This document shows, piece by piece, positions 11,143 to 22,270 of a stretch of DNA of 64,000 bases (the stretch's first letter is position 1; every line of letters starts with the position of its first letter). Origin of the DNA: Actinobacillus indolicus. Lineage in GTDB: Bacteria > Pseudomonadota > Gammaproteobacteria > Enterobacterales > Pasteurellaceae. Made by a program: the position numbers and the translations under genes. The stretch covers positions 27,140 to 91,139 of the forward strand of contig NZ_CABFKH010000009.1 in assembly GCF_901764975.1 (NCBI RefSeq), in the 5' to 3' direction. The notes below the pieces were generated by a model. The model searched no databases and was not told the origin of the DNA. It worked only from the letters and a program-made list of their open reading frames with translations.

Positions 11143-12360
11143 TCAGACCGCTTGCATACGCACAATTTTTTCTTCTTTAAGCGGTAAATTCAACACAGCG
11201 GCTAAAAATGCCAAGAACATATCGGCATACCACATCCATTGGTAATCCCCGAAAGTGGTAATCGCAAGTCCACCTAAATATGCCCCCAAGAATCCGCCAA
11301 TTTGGTGGCTTAATAAGACTAAGCCAAATAAGGTTGCAAGATAGCGCACACCAAATAATTTGCCGATAGCTGCGGCAGTCGGTGGCACCGTTGCTAACCA
11401 AGTTAATCCAAGAGCAATCGCAAAAATGAAGAAAGTCATTGGAGTTTGTGGCATGAATAAATAAATACCGATTAAAATCGTTCGGCTGAGATACATCCAA
11501 AATAAGATATATTTGCTACGGAAATGCCCGACACACCAACCGATAAATAAACTTCCTACCACATTCGATAGTCCAATTAAAGCCAATGACCAAGAAGCAA
11601 CGCTAGATTTTAAGCCTGCTAACGTAATTTCGCTCGGTAAATGAGTAACTAAAAAAGCGATATGAAATCCACAGGTGAAAAAGCCAATATGAAGGAGCCA
11701 ATAATTTGTATTTTTTAAAGCAGATCCGACCGCTTGTCCTAGGGTCTGCTCTGGCTGTGATACGGCTGAAGTTTGAGAAACAATCGGTGGATTACGCGTT
11801 AAATAATAGCCAAGAGGGATACAAACCAAGCAAATCGCCGCTAAGAAGTACATTGCCCCACTCCACCCAACTGCAGGCATTACAATCAAACTTTGTAAAA
11901 TAGGTGCAAAGGCAAATTGCCCAAACGAGCTACCCGCATTAATAATACCTGAGGCTGTTCCTCGATGCTGAGCGGGGATTTTATTGGCAACCTGCCCCAT
12001 CAACACGGAAAAACTGCCAGCGCCAGTTCCAAAAGCGACTAAAAAACCTAATGTAAAGACGAGTCCCCAAGCAGAAAGTAAATAGGGCATTAAGGCACAG
12101 CCAATAGCAAGTAATAGGGTTCCACCTAGTATCACCCACCAAGCGCCAAAACGATCCGCCAATGCGCCAGTAATCGGCTGAGAAACGCCCCACATTAACT
12201 GGGTAACCGCAAGTGCAAAGCTCATCTGCACAATAGTAATTTCTGTTGTTGATGAAATTGGCTGAACAAAAAGTCCCAAAGAAAGCCTCACACCTGACGT
12301 AACAAGAAGAATCGTTGCGGCAATAAATACAAATGTCCACGCACTTTGTCTAGCTGTCAT
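11143..12360 (-). CDS. MFS transporter, 12 membrane segments
   Basis: About 405 residues with 12 predicted hydrophobic helices, opening with SAWTFVFIAATILLVTSGVRLSLGLFVQP. The inter-helix 2-3 signature of the major facilitator superfamily appears as GALADRFGAWWVILGG (about residues 65-80). The large cytoplasmic loop (about residues 190-215) is hydrophilic. Sequence character resembles the oxalate/formate or monocarboxylate-like branch, but I cannot assign a substrate. Two ATG codons sit side by side (12363 and 12360); AGGATATC favours the second. An uptake signal (11730 area) encodes part of the central loop (GQAVGSA). Confidence 0.85.
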   Translation of the reverse strand: MTARQSAWTFVFIAATILLVTSGVRLSLGLFVQPISSTTEITIVQMSFALAVTQLMWGVSQPITGALADRFGAWWVILGGTLLLAIGCALMPYLLSAWGLVFTLGFLVAFGTGAGSFSVLMGQVANKIPAQHRGTASGIINAGSSFGQFAFAPILQSLIVMPAVGWSGAMYFLAAICLVCIPLGYYLTRNPPIVSQTSAVSQPEQTLGQAVGSALKNTNYWLLHIGFFTCGFHIAFLVTHLPSEITLAGLKSSVASWSLALIGLSNVVGSLFIGWCVGHFRSKYILFWMYLSRTILIGIYLFMPQTPMTFFIFAIALGLTWLATVPPTAAAIGKLFGVRYLATLFGLVLLSHQIGGFLGAYLGGLAITTFGDYQWMWYADMFLAFLAAVLNLPLKEEKIVRMQAV

Positions 12361-12484
12361 CATGATATCCTGTAAGTAAAATAAGCTGAGATTATAGTCT
12401 GTTATCTTAAAACGGTCGATTTCCTTACTGATTTAACACACTATTCAAAAAATGTTAAAATATTCCAATAGGATAAAAGTGCTT

Positions 12485-12490
12485 TATAAT
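12485..12490 (+). promoter_or_regulatory. Candidate -10 box of the SpecificRecomb-family gene
   Basis: A consensus TATAAT 48 bp before the proposed TTG start, with a weak -35-like TTCCAA at 12463-12468 (16-bp spacer). Confidence 0.4.
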
Positions 12491-12537
12491 ACATCTATTG
12501 TTTGTATTTTCATCAACTGGAAAGAATAGGAGATATT

Positions 12538-14487
12538 TTGACACAAAAACTAAGCTTATCACAGGAAGAAATTCTCACCTTTATTCAAGAGAAGCTCGCT
12601 CAAGATGATATATTTTCCCTCTTAAATGGATTTTGTGATTGGCTACGCCAACATGATGCACATGAACAACAACTTTACTTTCTCATTAAAACGTTAAAAA
12701 CCGATCAAACCTTATTACAAGCCCTTTCTTCTCAATTATGCCGATGGTTATGTAACATGCGTCTATACCCATTACTTATCAGTAACGGTATATTAGGTAG
12801 GGAAGGTTTTGGTAAAGAATTCAGTAAACGGCTATATGAAAAAATTAACCCTGCATACCGTGATGTGAAAGATTTGCGTGATATTTTTTTCTTACTCTTT
12901 AATGGTGAAAATGATTCAGAGTGGTTAAGCCGTATTCCGCTACATTATTGGGGTAGCCTACTTAAGCTTTTAAGTCGCAATACTTCAGAACAAGAAAAAG
13001 AGCGACTCCGTCAACATTTACGCTCAGAAGGCTTATTCGCGATAAAAATGCTTTCTATTTGGCTTGCAGCAGAAGAAATGGATCCGAAATTAATGCGGTT
13101 AGATCCAAGTTTATTGGATGCAGATAGTCCTTTTGTTGCTCTACAGAAGGAAATCGCTTACTGGATTGAAGCCCGTCAAATAAACAAAACTTTTGACGAC
13201 GCTCATCTACAAGTGATGTTCAGCCAAAGTAAAGCATTAATTGAGAAGTTGAAAAAGAAAGGGGCAACAATGGGTTCTTCGCTTAGTGTTGCCTATCTAT
13301 TAGAACGTTTAGAACAAACCCTTTCTCGCTTAGCGATGTTAATGGATGTTTTTAATACTAATCGCTTCTTATCTCTGCGTATTTTGATATTGACAGGCAA
13401 CCTGGCTGTTGCTTCTGCTAATCAACATAGTATTTCAACACTTTGGAAACAAAGTATTAAAATGCTATCTCGTAGTATCACACAAAACACGAGTGATCAT
13501 GGGGAACACTATATCACACGCTCAAAAAGTGAATTTATCACAATGTTTTACTCTGCAGCAGGTGGCGGTATTCTTATTGCCTTTATGGCGTTATTAAAGA
13601 TTTATCTCGGAGAAACGATAGAAGATAAAGTTTGGAAAGGCATTGCGGAAGGCTTGAATTATGGCTTAGGCTTCACCTTAATCTTTATGCTCCATTTTAC
13701 TGTTGCAACAAAGCAGCCTGCAATGACCGCTGCTCGATTTGCTGATTTTGTTGGTAAAAATCCTCAAGGGCGGACAGTCAATATGCAGTTAGCTCAATTA
13801 CTCGTTGATGTGTTTCGTTCGCAAAGTATTGCAGTATTAGGCAACGTAATTATGGCTGTGAGTATTGCCTCATTGATTGCACTTGGCTATCAATGGCTAT
13901 GTGATAAACCGTTACTTACATTATCGCAAGTGGAATACCAACTACATAGCATCGATCCCTTTGGTGCGACACTTTGGTATGCTGCTATTGCAGGTGTATG
14001 GTTATTTTTAGCAGGCTTAATTTCTGGATATTTTGATAATCGTTGTAACTACCTAAATATGCGTATGCGTTTACAGCACCATCCATCGCTACGTAAACTC
14101 TCTGAAGAAAAACGTATTCGGTTTGCAAATTATGTTCACCAAAACTACGGTTCTATCATGGGTAATCTCTGTTTTGGAATGCTATTAGGGTTAACTGGCG
14201 TAGCTGGTTATTTGTTAGATTTACCCTTAGATATCCGCCACATCGCCTTTTCCTCTGCGAATGTGGGGTATGCAACAGTAAGTAGTGAGTTAACATCAGG
14301 TATTTTTATACAGAGTATATTTTTTGTATTATTAATTGGTTTAGTTAACTTAGCCGTAAGTTTTTCCTTAACACTCACACTTGCATTACGTTCTTTAGGT
14401 ACAGAAGTCGATAGTTGGAAAAATATCGCAAAATGCGTATGGATGATTATTAAACAAAAACCACTAAGCCTAATTTGGCCAGTTTAA
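12538..14487 (+). CDS. SpecificRecomb/Gcr-family membrane protein
   Basis: About 649 residues. It resembles proteins annotated as 'site-specific recombinase, Gcr family' (PF10136), a name I regard as historical: no recombinase catalytic motif is visible. The N-terminal ~330 residues are soluble and helical. The C-terminal part has around six hydrophobic segments (e.g. FYSAAGGGILIAFMALLKIYL, AIAGVWLFLAGLISGYF, IFFVLLIGLVNLAVSFSL), so an inner-membrane protein is likely. The start is probably TTG 12538, because AGGAG lies six bases upstream; a longer frame from TTG 12502 lacks a binding site, and no ATG is near. It stands alone between divergent MFS and convergent ychF genes. Function unknown. 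Confidence 0.75.
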   Translation: MTQKLSLSQEEILTFIQEKLAQDDIFSLLNGFCDWLRQHDAHEQQLYFLIKTLKTDQTLLQALSSQLCRWLCNMRLYPLLISNGILGREGFGKEFSKRLYEKINPAYRDVKDLRDIFFLLFNGENDSEWLSRIPLHYWGSLLKLLSRNTSEQEKERLRQHLRSEGLFAIKMLSIWLAAEEMDPKLMRLDPSLLDADSPFVALQKEIAYWIEARQINKTFDDAHLQVMFSQSKALIEKLKKKGATMGSSLSVAYLLERLEQTLSRLAMLMDVFNTNRFLSLRILILTGNLAVASANQHSISTLWKQSIKMLSRSITQNTSDHGEHYITRSKSEFITMFYSAAGGGILIAFMALLKIYLGETIEDKVWKGIAEGLNYGLGFTLIFMLHFTVATKQPAMTAARFADFVGKNPQGRTVNMQLAQLLVDVFRSQSIAVLGNVIMAVSIASLIALGYQWLCDKPLLTLSQVEYQLHSIDPFGATLWYAAIAGVWLFLAGLISGYFDNRCNYLNMRMRLQHHPSLRKLSEEKRIRFANYVHQNYGSIMGNLCFGMLLGLTGVAGYLLDLPLDIRHIAFSSANVGYATVSSELTSGIFIQSIFFVLLIGLVNLAVSFSLTLTLALRSLGTEVDSWKNIAKCVWMIIKQKPLSLIWPV

Positions 14488-14518
14488 AAAAATAAGGGAG
14501 TGACAAATCACTCCCTTA
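14487..14518 (-). terminator. Rho-independent terminator of ychF, shared with the upstream convergent gene
   Basis: An 11-bp perfect stem TAAGGGAGTGA (14493-14503) / TCACTCCCTTA (14508-14518), 4-base loop, followed on the minus strand by TTTTTTT. It lies between the convergent stops at 14487 and 14529, so it serves ychF strongly and the plus-strand gene more weakly. Confidence 0.88.
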
Positions 14519-14528
14519 ACACTATTTA

Positions 14529-15620
14529 TTACACATTAAAGCGGAAATGCATTACATCACCATCTTGAACGATATATTCTTTCCCTTCTAAACGCCATTT
14601 ACCTGCTTCTTTCGCACCATTCTCTCCTTTGTATTGAATAAAATCGTCATAGGCAATCACTTCCGCACGGATAAAACCACGCTCAAAGTCGGTATGAATT
14701 ACCGCAGCGGCTTTTGGTGCCGTTGCGCCAATAGATACTGTCCAAGCACGTACTTCTTTCACGCCGGCGGTGAAGTAAGTTTGTAAATTCAACAGTTTAT
14801 AGCCAGCACGAATGACACGGTTTAAGCCCGGCTCTTCAATGCCTAAATCTTGTAAAAACTCGATTTTTTCATCATCGTCAAGCTCAGCAATTTCAGCTTC
14901 AATCGCTGCACAAACAGGCACAACTACGGCATTTTCTTTTGCCGCAATTTCACGCACTTGGTCTAAATAAGGGTTGTTTTCAAAGCCATCTTCATTCACG
15001 TTGGCAATGTACATGGTTGGCTTTAAGGTTAAGAAGTTATAGCCTTTGATAGCGTGAAGTTCATCTTTATCCAACGCAACAGAGCGGATCATACCGCCTG
15101 CTTCTAAGGTCGGTAGGATTTTTTCCATAATAGACAGCTCAAATTTCGCGTCTTTGTCACCACCTTTAGCACGTTTTTGTAAACGTTGGATAGCACGTTC
15201 ACAGCTATCTAAATCCGCTAAAGCTAATTCCGTATTGATCACTTCAATATCATCAAGCGGGCTGATTTTGCCTGCAACGTGCACAATGTCATCGTTCTCA
15301 AAACAGCGAACCACGTGACCAATCGCATCGGTTTCACGGATATTCGCTAAGAATTTATTGCCTAAACCTTCGCCTTTACTTGCCCCTGCTACTAAGCCAG
15401 CAATATCCACGAATTCCATTGTGGTTGGCAATACACGTTCTGGCTTAACGATTTCCGCTAACGCATCTAAACGTGGGTCTGGCATAGGCACAACGCCTGT
15501 ATTTGGTTCAATGGTACAGAACGGATAGTTTGCCGCTTCGATACCTGCTTTGGTTAATGCATTAAAAAGAGTTGATTTACCCACATTTGGTAAACCGACA
15601 ATACCACACTTAAATCCCAT
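14529..15620 (-). CDS. ychF: Ribosome-binding ATPase YchF (Obg-like)
   Basis: 363 residues, standard. A TRAFAC-class P-loop protein that prefers ATP, binds the 70S ribosome and affects oxidative stress responses. G1 [15 protein letters not shown] is at residues 8-22, G3 [20 protein letters not shown] near 72-90, and a C-terminal TGS domain ([19 protein letters not shown] onward, ending DVMHFRFNV). It is downstream of pth on the same strand, the E. coli pth-ychF arrangement, but separated by a 95-bp gap with a REP-like doublet. Confidence 0.97.
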   Translation of the reverse strand: MGFKCGIVGLPNVGKSTLFNALTKAGIEAANYPFCTIEPNTGVVPMPDPRLDALAEIVKPERVLPTTMEFVDIAGLVAGASKGEGLGNKFLANIRETDAIGHVVRCFENDDIVHVAGKISPLDDIEVINTELALADLDSCERAIQRLQKRAKGGDKDAKFELSIMEKILPTLEAGGMIRSVALDKDELHAIKGYNFLTLKPTMYIANVNEDGFENNPYLDQVREIAAKENAVVVPVCAAIEAEIAELDDDEKIEFLQDLGIEEPGLNRVIRAGYKLLNLQTYFTAGVKEVRAWTVSIGATAPKAAAVIHTDFERGFIRAEVIAYDDFIQYKGENGAKEAGKWRLEGKEYIVQDGDVMHFRFNV

Positions 15621-15636
15621 TTTATTTTCCTATTAT

Positions 15637-15696
15637 GTTGAGACACATAACCTGTGTCCGAAAAAATAGATACGGACACACGCAGTGTGTCCCTAC
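15637..15696. repeat. REP-like inverted doublet between pth and ychF
   Basis: The arm 15673-15696 ends in CCCTAC and contains the palindrome GGACACACGCAGTGTGTCC; it is identical base for base to the right arm at 49318-49341. The opposite arm 15637-15660 is degenerate (about 18 of 24 matching). The loop is 12 bp. The GTAG terminus (CTAC here) next to a short palindrome is the layout of REP elements. Confidence 0.8.
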
Positions 15697-15715
15697 CATC
15701 ATTATTCAATCAATT

Positions 15716-16300
15716 TTACGCTTTAAACGCATTCAAGCGATTAGTCGCTTTGACAATCCCTTCTTTAAACAACAATTCAACGCAACGGCTGGCTTCATCA
15801 ACTGCTGCGTTAATTAAAGGTTGATCCGTTGGCGAAGGTTTACCTAATACATAACTTGCCACTAAGTCTTTATGCCCCGGATGACCAATTCCGATACGCA
15901 CACGGTAGAAATTATTGCTGTTACCAAGGGCTGCAATAATGTCTTTTAAACCGTTGTGTCCGCCGTGTCCGCCACCTTGCTTGATTTTGGCAACACCTGG
16001 GGGGAGATCCAATTCATCGTGAGCCACTAAAATCTCTTCCGGCTTAATACGATAAAAATTCGCTAATGCGCCAACAGCCTTGCCACTTAAATTCATAAAA
16101 GTGGTTGGCACAAGCAAACGAACCTCGCCTTGTGGCGTGTTAATTTTGGCGACTTTGCCGAAGTATTTTGCTTCCTCTTTTAAGGTGACACTAAACATAC
16201 GAGCAAGCTCGTTCACTAGCCATTCGCCTGCATTGTGGCGAGTTTCTTCATATTTTGCGCCAGGGTTAGCCAACCCGACAATCAATTTAATCTGTGACAT
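15716..16300 (-). CDS. pth: Peptidyl-tRNA hydrolase
   Basis: Frees tRNA from peptidyl-tRNA that has dropped off the ribosome; essential in most bacteria. 194 residues. Catalytic and substrate residues are all visible: Asn12 in GLANPGAKY, His22 in ETRHNAGEW, Asp in [10 protein letters not shown] (about residue 95), the Asn of [10 protein letters not shown], and the [12 protein letters not shown] loop. Start ATG 16300. It lies between parE (upstream, with terminator) and ychF on the same strand. Confidence 0.97.
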   Translation of the reverse strand: MSQIKLIVGLANPGAKYEETRHNAGEWLVNELARMFSVTLKEEAKYFGKVAKINTPQGEVRLLVPTTFMNLSGKAVGALANFYRIKPEEILVAHDELDLPPGVAKIKQGGGHGGHNGLKDIIAALGNSNNFYRVRIGIGHPGHKDLVASYVLGKPSPTDQPLINAAVDEASRCVELLFKEGIVKATNRLNAFKA

Positions 16301-16336
16301 CGTTTTTGTTCAAGAAATAAAAGGCAGTATTGTAGG

Positions 16337-16370
16337 CAAAAAGGGGATTTTCCACAATGATTATCCCCTT
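16337..16370 (-). terminator. Terminator of parE
   Basis: AAGGGGAT at 16341-16348 pairs with ATCCCCTT at 16363-16370. On the minus strand the stem is followed by TTTTTG. It starts 43 bp past the parE stop. The loop is long (14 bases), so moderate confidence. Confidence 0.65.
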
Positions 16371-16413
16371 GATTCATGACATTTCTAAACAATAAGAGTT
16401 TACTACGTTTCGT

Positions 16414-18336
<1,923 letters not shown>

Positions 18337-18403
18337 TCAATTAATGTAAATAAAAACAGGGGAGGATTTTAACGAATTTCTGCCAATGGCTCAACTTAAA
18401 ACA

Positions 18404-18461
18404 ACAAGCGGGTAGTTTCAGTGACTTTTTTGCAAAAAATAACACAAATCCTACCGCTTGT
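18404..18461. repeat. Convergent uptake-signal pair between parE and cueR
   Basis: ACAAGCGGGTAG (18404 onward, one base off the consensus) and ACCGCTTGT (18453-18461) face each other around TTTTTTGCAAAAAATAAC. It covers the stop region of cueR (minus strand) and can form a terminator-like hairpin before parE. Confidence 0.6.
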
Positions 18462-18847
18462 TACTGCTGTAACCCTTTCAAAATCGCACATTCTGATTTT
18501 TCATTACCACAACAAGAACGATTCCAACTTTGCAATAAATTCAACATTGCTTGTAAATCAGCAATTTTATTTTGTAATTCAATAATGTGCTGTTCTGTTA
18601 ATTTTTTCACATCACGACTTGCCCGATTTGGATCGTCATTTAACTTTAATAATTCACCGATTTGTTGAAGGGAAAAGCCAACTTTACGGGCATTGCTAAT
18701 AAAATGTAACCGTTCTATGTCTTTTTCCGAATAAAGACGGTAGCCCGATTCACTGCGTTGAGCGTGCGGTAACAATCCCGCTTTTTCGTAATCCCGAATC
18801 TGTTTGGCGGTTAGCCCCGATAATTTTGCTGCTTGGCTGATATTCAT
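18461..18847 (-). CDS. cueR: Copper-responsive MerR-family regulator CueR
   Basis: 128 residues. N-terminal winged helix (MNISQAAKLSGLTAKQIRDYEKAGLL) and Arg/Tyr-rich wing (RSESGYRLYSEKDIERL), then a long dimerisation helix. Cys112 and Cys120 in CCGNEKSEC occupy exactly the positions of the two Cu(I)-binding cysteines of E. coli CueR; an extra Cys113 lies beside the first. The gene is divergent from copZ-copA with the operator between them, so it most likely activates that unit when cytosolic copper rises. The stop codon is embedded in an uptake signal. Confidence 0.93.
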   Translation of the reverse strand: MNISQAAKLSGLTAKQIRDYEKAGLLPHAQRSESGYRLYSEKDIERLHFISNARKVGFSLQQIGELLKLNDDPNRASRDVKKLTEQHIIELQNKIADLQAMLNLLQSWNRSCCGNEKSECAILKGLQQ

Positions 18848-18852
18848 AATGC

Positions 18853-18883
18853 TTGACCTTCACCTAGGGTAAAGGTTTATTAT
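18853..18883 (+). promoter_or_regulatory. CueR-type promoter of copZ-copA
   Basis: -35 TTGACC (18853-18858) and -10 TATTAT (18878-18883) are separated by 19 bp, the over-long spacer typical of MerR-family promoters. Between them lies a dyad at 18856-18876, ACCTTCAC...GTAAAGGT, with the ACCTT/AAGGT ends of CueR operators. Confidence 0.88.
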
Positions 18884-18918
18884 GCACTTAATTTATTCAA
18901 ACTCAAAAGGAAAATAAA

Positions 18919-19122
18919 ATGACAACAATCACATTACAACTGGACGGCTTACATTGCGGCAACTGCGTGAAAAGTGTGGATAAAGCATTACGAGAATTAC
19001 CAACAGTAAGCGATGTACAAATTGATTTAGCAACTCAAATAGCTACGATTGAAAGTGAAGAAGATGCAAAAACCTTGGTTGATGCCATTGTTGATATTGG
19101 CTTTGAGGCAAAAGAGGCATAG
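18919..19122 (+). CDS. copZ: Copper chaperone CopZ (HMA domain)
   Basis: 67 residues forming one heavy-metal-associated domain. The copper site is GLHCGNC (Cys13, Cys16). Such proteins carry Cu(I) in the cytosol to the ATPase and, in some systems, to the regulator. The start ATG 18919 follows AAAAGGAAAATAAA. The stop is 2 bp before the copA start, so the two are coupled, and the cueR-type promoter drives both. It is a separate gene, not a frameshift product of copA as in E. coli. Confidence 0.93.
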   Translation: MTTITLQLDGLHCGNCVKSVDKALRELPTVSDVQIDLATQIATIESEEDAKTLVDAIVDIGFEAKEA

Positions 19123-19124
19123 CC

Positions 19125-21272
19125 ATGGCACAAGAGCAACAATTTCTGCTCAACGGCTTGCATTGTGCGGCTTGTGTACGCCGTGTGGAAACGGTTATCG
19201 GACGATTGGCAAACGTGGAATATGTGTCGGTTAATTTAGCCGATCAAACCGCTTTTGTACAAGGTGATGTTGCGGCAGATTCCGTGGTACAAGCGGTGAC
19301 GAAAATCGGTTTCGGTGCAGAATTGTTAGAAAGTGAAGAAATTCGTCGAGCCAAGCAGCAAGCCCAAACGTTAGTGACTTTAACCCAAAAACGTCGTCAG
19401 TTTATTGTCGCATTATTGGTGGGTGGCTTATTGATGGCATACGGTATGGTATTCGGTATGTCGCCGACCGTAGAAAATCGTCCTATTTGGTTAGCTTGGG
19501 CATTCGTGACACTCGGCACGATGTTTTTTAGTGGTAAGCACTTCTTTATCGGGGCGTGGACAAGCCTGAAACATCGTGTAGCCACAATGGACACTTTAAT
19601 TGCCATTAGCACAGGCGTTGCCTTTCTTTATTCGCTGTATTTGACGCTGTTCCCTCAACCTCATTCCCACTTGTACTACGAAGCCAGCGTGATGATTATC
19701 GGCTTTCTCAATTTGGGCAAATATCTGGAATTGAAAGCGAAGCAGCGTTCCTCGCTCGCCTTAGAAAAATTGCTGGATTTAGCCCCACAACAAGCGGTCG
19801 TTTTTGACGGAGAAATTACAAAAACTATTTCGACCAAAGGTATCAAACCACAGATGCGGATTCAGGCTCTGACAGGAGACAGATTTGCGGTGGACGGCGT
19901 ATTACAAAGTGGTTCATTGTGGGTGGATGAATCCATGCTCACAGGTGAAGCGTTACCTGTTGAAAAACGAGTAGGCGATAAAGTGCGGGCGGGAACTATT
20001 GTTCAAGATGGTGCGGGAATTTATCTTGCTGAGCAAGTCGGATCTCAAACTGCACTGGCTCGGATTATTTCTGCAGTCCGTCACGCACAATCATCTAAAC
20101 CACCATTAGCTCAATGGGTCGATAAGGTTGCAGCGGTGTTTGTGCCTATTGTGGTGAGTATTGCCCTGTTAAGTGCATTCGTTTGGTTAGCATTAGGTCA
20201 GGATTTTGCCTTTGCATTATCCATTTTCACAACAGTTTTAATCATTGCTTGCCCTTGTGCCTTAGGATTGGCTATTCCACTTTCCACCATTGCAGGCGTT
20301 GCTCATTCGGCTGAATGGGGTGTATTAGTTAGAAATATTGAAGCACTACAAGCGAGCAGTGAAATTGACACCTTGGTTTTTGACAAAACAGGGACGCTGA
20401 CCACTGGAGAAATGCAGGTTACACAAATTAAAGTTTTTGGAAATGTATCCGCTGACGAAGTACTACGTTTAGCTAAAAGCCTTGAACAGCAGGCTGCCCA
20501 TCCGATTGCTAAAGCAATTGTAAAATATCGCCCTGATCTGACCGCTTATCCTGCGAGTAACATAAAAGTTGCCAAAGGTTTAGGGATTTCAGCTCAAGTG
20601 GGTGAAGATAATGTAAAAGTCGGTAATCGGCAATTTGTTGCTTCTGACCTTTGTGAAGAGCAAGATTTGGCTACGCAGGTTTTTGTTTCACTCAATGAAC
20701 AGGTTATTGGCGTGATCTATTTGCAAGATCAACTTCGTCCTGAAAGCCAAGCGGTTATTACACAATTTAAACAGCAGGGCTATCGCTGCATAATGCTCAC
20801 AGGCGACCGCCAAGCCACAGCAAACTATTATGCCAAAACATTGGGCTTAGATGAAGTAATTGCAGAAGTGTTGCCAGAACAGAAAGCTGAACAAATAACA
20901 AAGCTACAGCAGCAAGGACGAAAAGTGGCAATGATCGGTGACGGAATTAATGACTCCCCTGCATTAGCTCAAGCGAATGTCGGTGTTGCAATGTACAATG
21001 GTAGTGAAATTGCGATAGAAACTGCGGATCTCTCATTAATGCAATCGGGATTACACCCACTAGCAGCAATTTTGCCCTTTTCAAAACAGGTGGTACAAAA
21101 TATGAAACAGAGCCTGTTTGGTGCCTTTATTTACAATATGATAGCCATTCCAATCGCTTGCGGTGTGCTTTATCCCTTTACTGGCTGGTTATTAAACCCA
21201 ATGATTGCAGCAGTAGCTATGGCATTGTCGTCTGTGACTGTCGTGTTAAACAGCCAACGGTTGTTAAAATAA
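19125..21272 (+). CDS. copA: Cu(+)-exporting P1B-type ATPase
   Basis: Inner-membrane pump that exports Cu(I) from cytosol to periplasm. 715 residues with a single N-terminal HMA domain (GLHCAAC, Cys14/Cys17); E. coli CopA has two. The transmembrane metal site is CPC at residues 376-378, the phosphorylated Asp is D420 in [10 protein letters not shown], the P1B marker HP pair is in AAHPIAKAI, and the hinge [13 protein letters not shown] precedes the last two membrane helices with the conserved [15 protein letters not shown]. Two uptake signals lie in the gene (19289, 19790), one just after the HMA domain. Confidence 0.96.
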   Translation: MAQEQQFLLNGLHCAACVRRVETVIGRLANVEYVSVNLADQTAFVQGDVAADSVVQAVTKIGFGAELLESEEIRRAKQQAQTLVTLTQKRRQFIVALLVGGLLMAYGMVFGMSPTVENRPIWLAWAFVTLGTMFFSGKHFFIGAWTSLKHRVATMDTLIAISTGVAFLYSLYLTLFPQPHSHLYYEASVMIIGFLNLGKYLELKAKQRSSLALEKLLDLAPQQAVVFDGEITKTISTKGIKPQMRIQALTGDRFAVDGVLQSGSLWVDESMLTGEALPVEKRVGDKVRAGTIVQDGAGIYLAEQVGSQTALARIISAVRHAQSSKPPLAQWVDKVAAVFVPIVVSIALLSAFVWLALGQDFAFALSIFTTVLIIACPCALGLAIPLSTIAGVAHSAEWGVLVRNIEALQASSEIDTLVFDKTGTLTTGEMQVTQIKVFGNVSADEVLRLAKSLEQQAAHPIAKAIVKYRPDLTAYPASNIKVAKGLGISAQVGEDNVKVGNRQFVASDLCEEQDLATQVFVSLNEQVIGVIYLQDQLRPESQAVITQFKQQGYRCIMLTGDRQATANYYAKTLGLDEVIAEVLPEQKAEQITKLQQQGRKVAMIGDGINDSPALAQANVGVAMYNGSEIAIETADLSLMQSGLHPLAAILPFSKQVVQNMKQSLFGAFIYNMIAIPIACGVLYPFTGWLLNPMIAAVAMALSSVTVVLNSQRLLK

Positions 21273-21275
21273 CAA

Positions 21276-21308
21276 AAAGGCTTAAAATCTATCTGATTTT
21301 AAGCCTTT
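21276..21308. terminator. Bidirectional terminator, copA / lpxC
   Basis: A 14-bp perfect stem, 21276-21289 with 21295-21308 (arms AAAGGCTTAAAATC and GATTTTAAGCCTTT), 5-base loop. On the minus strand it is followed by TTGTTATTTT, and stem-end Ts add to the run. It sits between the convergent stops of copA and lpxC. Confidence 0.88.
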
Positions 21309-21324
21309 CATTCGATCATTTCGA

Positions 21325-22245
21325 TTAAATAAATACTTGTTCTGTAACTTGGTAACCTTGTGGCACTTCTGCTTTATCTTCAAAGGTGACAAATTCCCAA
21401 GCATTTTCATTCGCTAAGACAGCACGTAGTAACTTATTATTTAAACCATGACCTGATTTATAGGCTTTGAAGTCGCCTAAAATATTGTAGCCACACATAA
21501 ATAAATCACCGACAGCATCTAACATTTTATGGCGAACAAGTTCGTCTTTAAAACGTAAGCCTTCTTCATTCAAAATGCGGTATTCATCTAAAACAATCGC
21601 ATTGTCAAGGCTACCGCCTAACGCTAAACCAATGGATTGAAGATATTCAACATCTTTCATAAAGGTAAAGGTTCTAGCACGGCTTAACTGCTGAATAAAG
21701 TGCTGTGCTGAAAATTCCATTTTGTAATTACGTACTTCTTTGGTGATCATTGGGTGCGTAAAATCAATGGTAAAATCTAATTTAAGACCGTGATTGTATG
21801 GTTTAAATTCAGCCCATTTATCGCCTTCTTCAACTCGTACATTTTCTTTAATACGAATAAATTTCTTCGGCGCATCTTGCTCTTCAATGCCTGCATCTAA
21901 TAAGAGATAGATAAAAGGACTTGAGCTACCATCCATAATTGGAATTTCAGGTGCATCGACTTCTACAATTAAGTTATCTAAACCTAACGCAGACATTGCA
22001 GCGTTTAAGTGTTCTACTGTTGAAATACGTACACCTTCGTCGTTGATCATACAAGTACAAAGGGTTGTATCGCGAATAGAATCAGCACTTGCAGGGAAAT
22101 AAACGACAGGATCAAGATCTGTTCTTGCGTAAATAATCCCTGTATGTGCAGGTGCTGGACGTAACGTTAAGGTGACTTTCTTGCCACTGTGCAAGCCAAT
22201 ACCTGTTACTTTTGCTGCTTGTTTAAGGGTTCTTTGTTTAATCAT
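21325..22245 (-). CDS. lpxC: UDP-3-O-acyl-N-acetylglucosamine deacetylase
   Basis: Committed step of lipid A synthesis; zinc-dependent deacetylase. 306 residues, the family's usual size. Zinc ligands: His in TVEHLNAAM (about residue 79), and His and Asp in [11 protein letters not shown] (about 237-245); the general-base region is [11 protein letters not shown]. It is the last gene of the dcw cluster, 25 bp after ftsZ, as in E. coli and H. influenzae, and is closed by the shared terminator with copA. In enterobacteria LpxC is degraded by FtsH through its C-terminus; the C-terminus here ([11 protein letters not shown]) is different from the E. coli tail. Confidence 0.97.
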   Translation of the reverse strand: MIKQRTLKQAAKVTGIGLHSGKKVTLTLRPAPAHTGIIYARTDLDPVVYFPASADSIRDTTLCTCMINDEGVRISTVEHLNAAMSALGLDNLIVEVDAPEIPIMDGSSSPFIYLLLDAGIEEQDAPKKFIRIKENVRVEEGDKWAEFKPYNHGLKLDFTIDFTHPMITKEVRNYKMEFSAQHFIQQLSRARTFTFMKDVEYLQSIGLALGGSLDNAIVLDEYRILNEEGLRFKDELVRHKMLDAVGDLFMCGYNILGDFKAYKSGHGLNNKLLRAVLANENAWEFVTFEDKAEVPQGYQVTEQVFI

Positions 22246-22270
22246 ATCGTTTCCTTATTTCCCGAAATGG

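Noticed and set aside
12538..14487. A mobile element, based on the 'site-specific recombinase' family name
   Set aside because: No catalytic recombinase motif, no terminal repeats or target duplication seen around it; membrane helices argue against.
19049..19234. A frame overlapping copZ and copA that could suggest a programmed frameshift product
   Set aside because: copZ has its own stop and copA its own start 2 bp later; the overlapping frame has low-quality composition. No slippery sequence stood out.
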